Source: an uncultured Collinsella sp. | GTDB lineage: Bacteria; Actinomycetota; Coriobacteriia; Coriobacteriales; Coriobacteriaceae | Length of the DNA: 6,659 nt | Assembly (NCBI GenBank): GCA_900549215.1 | Contig: URNJ01000100.1 | Coordinates: 1-6,659, forward strand | Reading direction: 5' to 3' | Shown here: positions 4,809 to 6,659 of the stretch, in pieces | Layout: every line of letters starts with the position of its first letter | Position numbering within the stretch: the first letter of the stretch is position 1 | The notes under the pieces: model-generated | Databases searched by the model: none | Told to the model about the DNA's origin: nothing | What the model saw: only the letters and a program-made list of their open reading frames with translations | Program-made: the position numbers and the translations under genes

Positions 4809-6659
4809 ATGAGATTCTCGATTATTAGCGAGATCCCCGGCAGGACCCGTCTTCAATTGGCGGGTCCTGTGCCAGAGAGCGATCTCGATGCACTTCTTAA
4901 GCTCAGCGGCGATATCGACGGCGTGCACAAGGTGCGCGTTTATGGCCGCATTGGCCAAATGGCGCTGGAGTACGACGAGCCGCGCCGCGCAAGCGTGCTC
5001 GACGCCTTGGGTGCGCTCGATGCCCAGGCCATTGCCGACGCAAAGACGGGTTACGTGATGCAGCTTGAGCCACGCAAGCACAAGCTCGTCATGGATCTTG
5101 CCACACTTATCGGCGCCCACTACGCGCGCCGCTGGTTCCTGCCTACGCCTCTGCGTGCGGTGTTTGTCGTGGCCGGTTACATGGCATTTTTGCGCGCTGC
5201 CCTTCATGAGCTGGCGCAGCCGCGCCTGACCGTTCCTGTGCTCGACGCTTCGGCCATCGGCATTTCGTTCGTCAAGCGTGATGTCGACACCGCGGGCCAG
5301 ACGATGTTCCTGCTCAACGTGGGCGAGCTGCTCGAGGACTACACCCGCGCCATGAGCGAAAACGAGCTCATCAACTCGCTGCTCGATGTGCCCGACAAGG
5401 CGCAAAAGGTCGTCGGCGACACCGAGGTAAGCGTTGCCGCGACCGAGCTCGAGCCCGGCGATCTGGTCGCCGTGCGCACTGGCATGTCCATTTGCATCGA
5501 CGGTGTTGTCGAGCAGGGGAGCGCTATGGTCAACCAGGCGACCCTGACCGGCGAGCCGCTGGCCGTCGAGCGCAGCGTGGGCGACGACGTGTTCGCCGGA
5601 ACCGTCGTGGAAGACGGCAGCATCTTGGTGCGCGTGCGCGCCAATACGGCGCAAACCAAACTGCGCTCGATCGTCTCGCTCGTGCAGACGGCCGATTCGC
5701 TCAAGTCCGAGGGCCAGTCGCACATGGAGGACCTTGCCAACAAGATCGTCCCGTGGAACTTCCTGCTCGCGGGCCTTGTCGCTCTCACCACCCGCAGCCT
5801 CATCAAGACCTCAGCGGCGCTGATGGTCGACTACTCGTGCGCACTCAAGCTCACGGGCTCCGTCGCCGTCATGACCGCCATGAGCGATGCTGCCAAGATG
5901 GGTGTTATGGTCAAGGGCGCGAAGTACTTTGAGTCGTTTGCCAAGGCCGATACCATTGTGTTTGATAAGACCGGCACGCTCACCGAGGCGCAGCCGCGTC
6001 TTGCCTGCGTGCTCACCACCGATGGCTGGAGCGAGGACGAGGTCCTGCGCCTTTCCGCTTGCTTGGAGGAGCATTTTCCGCATCCGGTGGCACGCGCCGT
6101 GGTCAACGCCGCCCACGAGCGTGGGCTCGAGCACCGCGAGCGTCACGCTGCGGTCGAGTACATCGTGGCACACGGCATTGCCTCGTCCATCGAGGGTCGT
6201 CGCGCAATTATTGGCTCGGCACACTTTGTGTTTGAGGACGAGAGCGCGCAGCTCGAGTCCGACATTAAGGAGCAAATTGAGTCCCAGATGCAGGGCCTGT
6301 CGCCGCTGTATCTGGCGGTCGATGGCACGGTCGTGGGCGTGCTCGGTATCGAGGATCCGCTCAAACCTGGTGTGCGTGAGGCCATCGCCGACCTGCACGC
6401 GCTGGGCGTTAAGCACGTGGTCATGCTTACGGGCGACTCCGAGCGCACGGCCGAGCGCATTGCGCGAGAGGCGGGGGTCGACGAGTTTAAGGCCGAGCTG
6501 CTGCCCGAGGACAAGTACGCCTATGTGGAGCGCATTAAGAGCGAGGGGCGCCACGTTGCCATGGTGGGCGACGGCGTCAACGATTCGCCGGCGCTCGGTT
6601 TGGCCGATGTGGGTCTGGCCATGGGCGGCGGAAGCGACATCGCCAAGGAGGTCGCTGAT
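4809..6659 (+). CDS. P1B-type heavy-metal transporting ATPase (partial, runs off right edge)
   Basis: The first 617 residues are present and remain in frame at the edge; the last membrane helices are missing. The enzyme would use ATP to pump a transition-metal ion out across the cytoplasmic membrane. Residues 1-57 resemble an HMA-type fold (SEIPGRTRLQL, DGVHKVRVY) but have no CxxC. Hydrophobic segments lie near 113-131, 141-156, 161-176, 314-333 and 336-358. The actuator loop has TGE (247-249). The phosphorylation motif is DKTGT (386-390), with catalytic D386. The nucleotide domain has the P1B-specific HP pair (425-426), then TGD (541-543) and GDGVNDSPAL (587-596). The membrane metal motif is DYSCALKL (341-348): Tyr-Ser-Cys replaces the classic Cys-Pro-Cys, so copper is unlikely and manganese or zinc is more plausible, as for CtpC-like pumps. 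The ribosome-binding site is weak (AGG at 4798-4800), which suggests coupling to the upstream gene. Confidence 0.9.
   Translation, partial: MRFSIISEIPGRTRLQLAGPVPESDLDALLKLSGDIDGVHKVRVYGRIGQMALEYDEPRRASVLDALGALDAQAIADAKTGYVMQLEPRKHKLVMDLATLIGAHYARRWFLPTPLRAVFVVAGYMAFLRAALHELAQPRLTVPVLDASAIGISFVKRDVDTAGQTMFLLNVGELLEDYTRAMSENELINSLLDVPDKAQKVVGDTEVSVAATELEPGDLVAVRTGMSICIDGVVEQGSAMVNQATLTGEPLAVERSVGDDVFAGTVVEDGSILVRVRANTAQTKLRSIVSLVQTADSLKSEGQSHMEDLANKIVPWNFLLAGLVALTTRSLIKTSAALMVDYSCALKLTGSVAVMTAMSDAAKMGVMVKGAKYFESFAKADTIVFDKTGTLTEAQPRLACVLTTDGWSEDEVLRLSACLEEHFPHPVARAVVNAAHERGLEHRERHAAVEYIVAHGIASSIEGRRAIIGSAHFVFEDESAQLESDIKEQIESQMQGLSPLYLAVDGTVVGVLGIEDPLKPGVREAIADLHALGVKHVVMLTGDSERTAERIAREAGVDEFKAELLPEDKYAYVERIKSEGRHVAMVGDGVNDSPALGLADVGLAMGGGSDIAKEVAD
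4841..4869 (+). other. Strong hairpin inside the start of the P-type ATPase coding region
   Basis: CAGGACCCG (4841-4849) and CGGGTCCTG (4861-4869) are exact 9-bp inverted repeats around an 11-nt loop, extendable by one G-U pair (4840/4870). It begins 32 nt after the start codon and covers codons 11-21 (GRTRLQLAGP and the next residue). Such a stem could slow early translation or act as an attenuator, but could also be a by-product of GC-rich codons. Confidence 0.45.

Noticed and set aside
4485..5723. Minus-strand reading frame of 412 codons opposite the small protein and P-type ATPase
   Set aside because: The opposite strand carries clear P-type ATPase motifs; the antisense product has no recognisable domain and crosses a promoter gap.
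5811..6554. Minus-strand reading frame of 247 codons opposite the ATPase nucleotide domain
   Set aside because: Antisense shadow of the DKTGT-to-GDGVND region.

Overview
The window looks like chromosomal DNA from a high-GC, Gram-positive gut actinobacterium, most probably a Coriobacteriia member of the Collinsella type. This is inferred from three things: GC-rich coding DNA with GC-ending codons, a DUF6110-type small protein paired with a P-type ATPase, and an AraC regulator beside a YbtPQ-like ABC pair. No sequence search was possible, so the taxon is a judgement. The window holds five protein genes, two of them cut by the window edges. No rRNA, tRNA, CRISPR array or insertion sequence was seen.

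Left part (1-778). A gene on the minus strand enters from the left edge. It looks like the sensor half of an AraC-type regulator; its DNA-binding half lies outside the window. It diverges from the ABC genes across about 120 bp. That gap holds a good minus-strand promoter (TTGAGA, 17 bp, TATCAT), a 19-bp imperfect dyad over its -10 box, and a 13-bp element in its spacer that recurs near the P-type ATPase genes.

Middle (779-4363). Two abutting genes encode half-size ABC transporters (608 and 585 aa). Each has an N-terminal membrane domain and a C-terminal ATPase domain with all catalytic motifs intact. They should form a heterodimer of the exporter fold. The ATAFADPE D-loop of the first, and the divergent AraC gene, recall the Yersinia ybtA-ybtPQ arrangement, so siderophore or metal-chelate transport is the leading guess. 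Small-molecule export remains possible.

Gap (4364-4544). A perfect 33-bp palindrome starts one base after the second ABC stop codon. It is followed by an AT-rich control region with a GGTTAAC/GTTGACC dyad, four TAGTTT/AAACTA words and an imperfect direct repeat, then by two small hairpins just before the next ribosome-binding site.

Right part (4545-6659). An 81-aa single-span DUF6110-like protein lies 18 bp upstream of a P1B-type heavy-metal ATPase that runs off the right edge. The ATPase has an HMA-like N-terminus with no CxxC, and DYSCALKL where CPC would normally be. The pair resembles mycobacterial PacL1-CtpC, in which a small membrane protein scaffolds a metal-efflux ATPase. This is the most interesting lead here. 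The shared 13-bp element suggests that the ABC/AraC locus and the ATPase operon answer to one regulator, perhaps as a combined metal uptake and efflux region.
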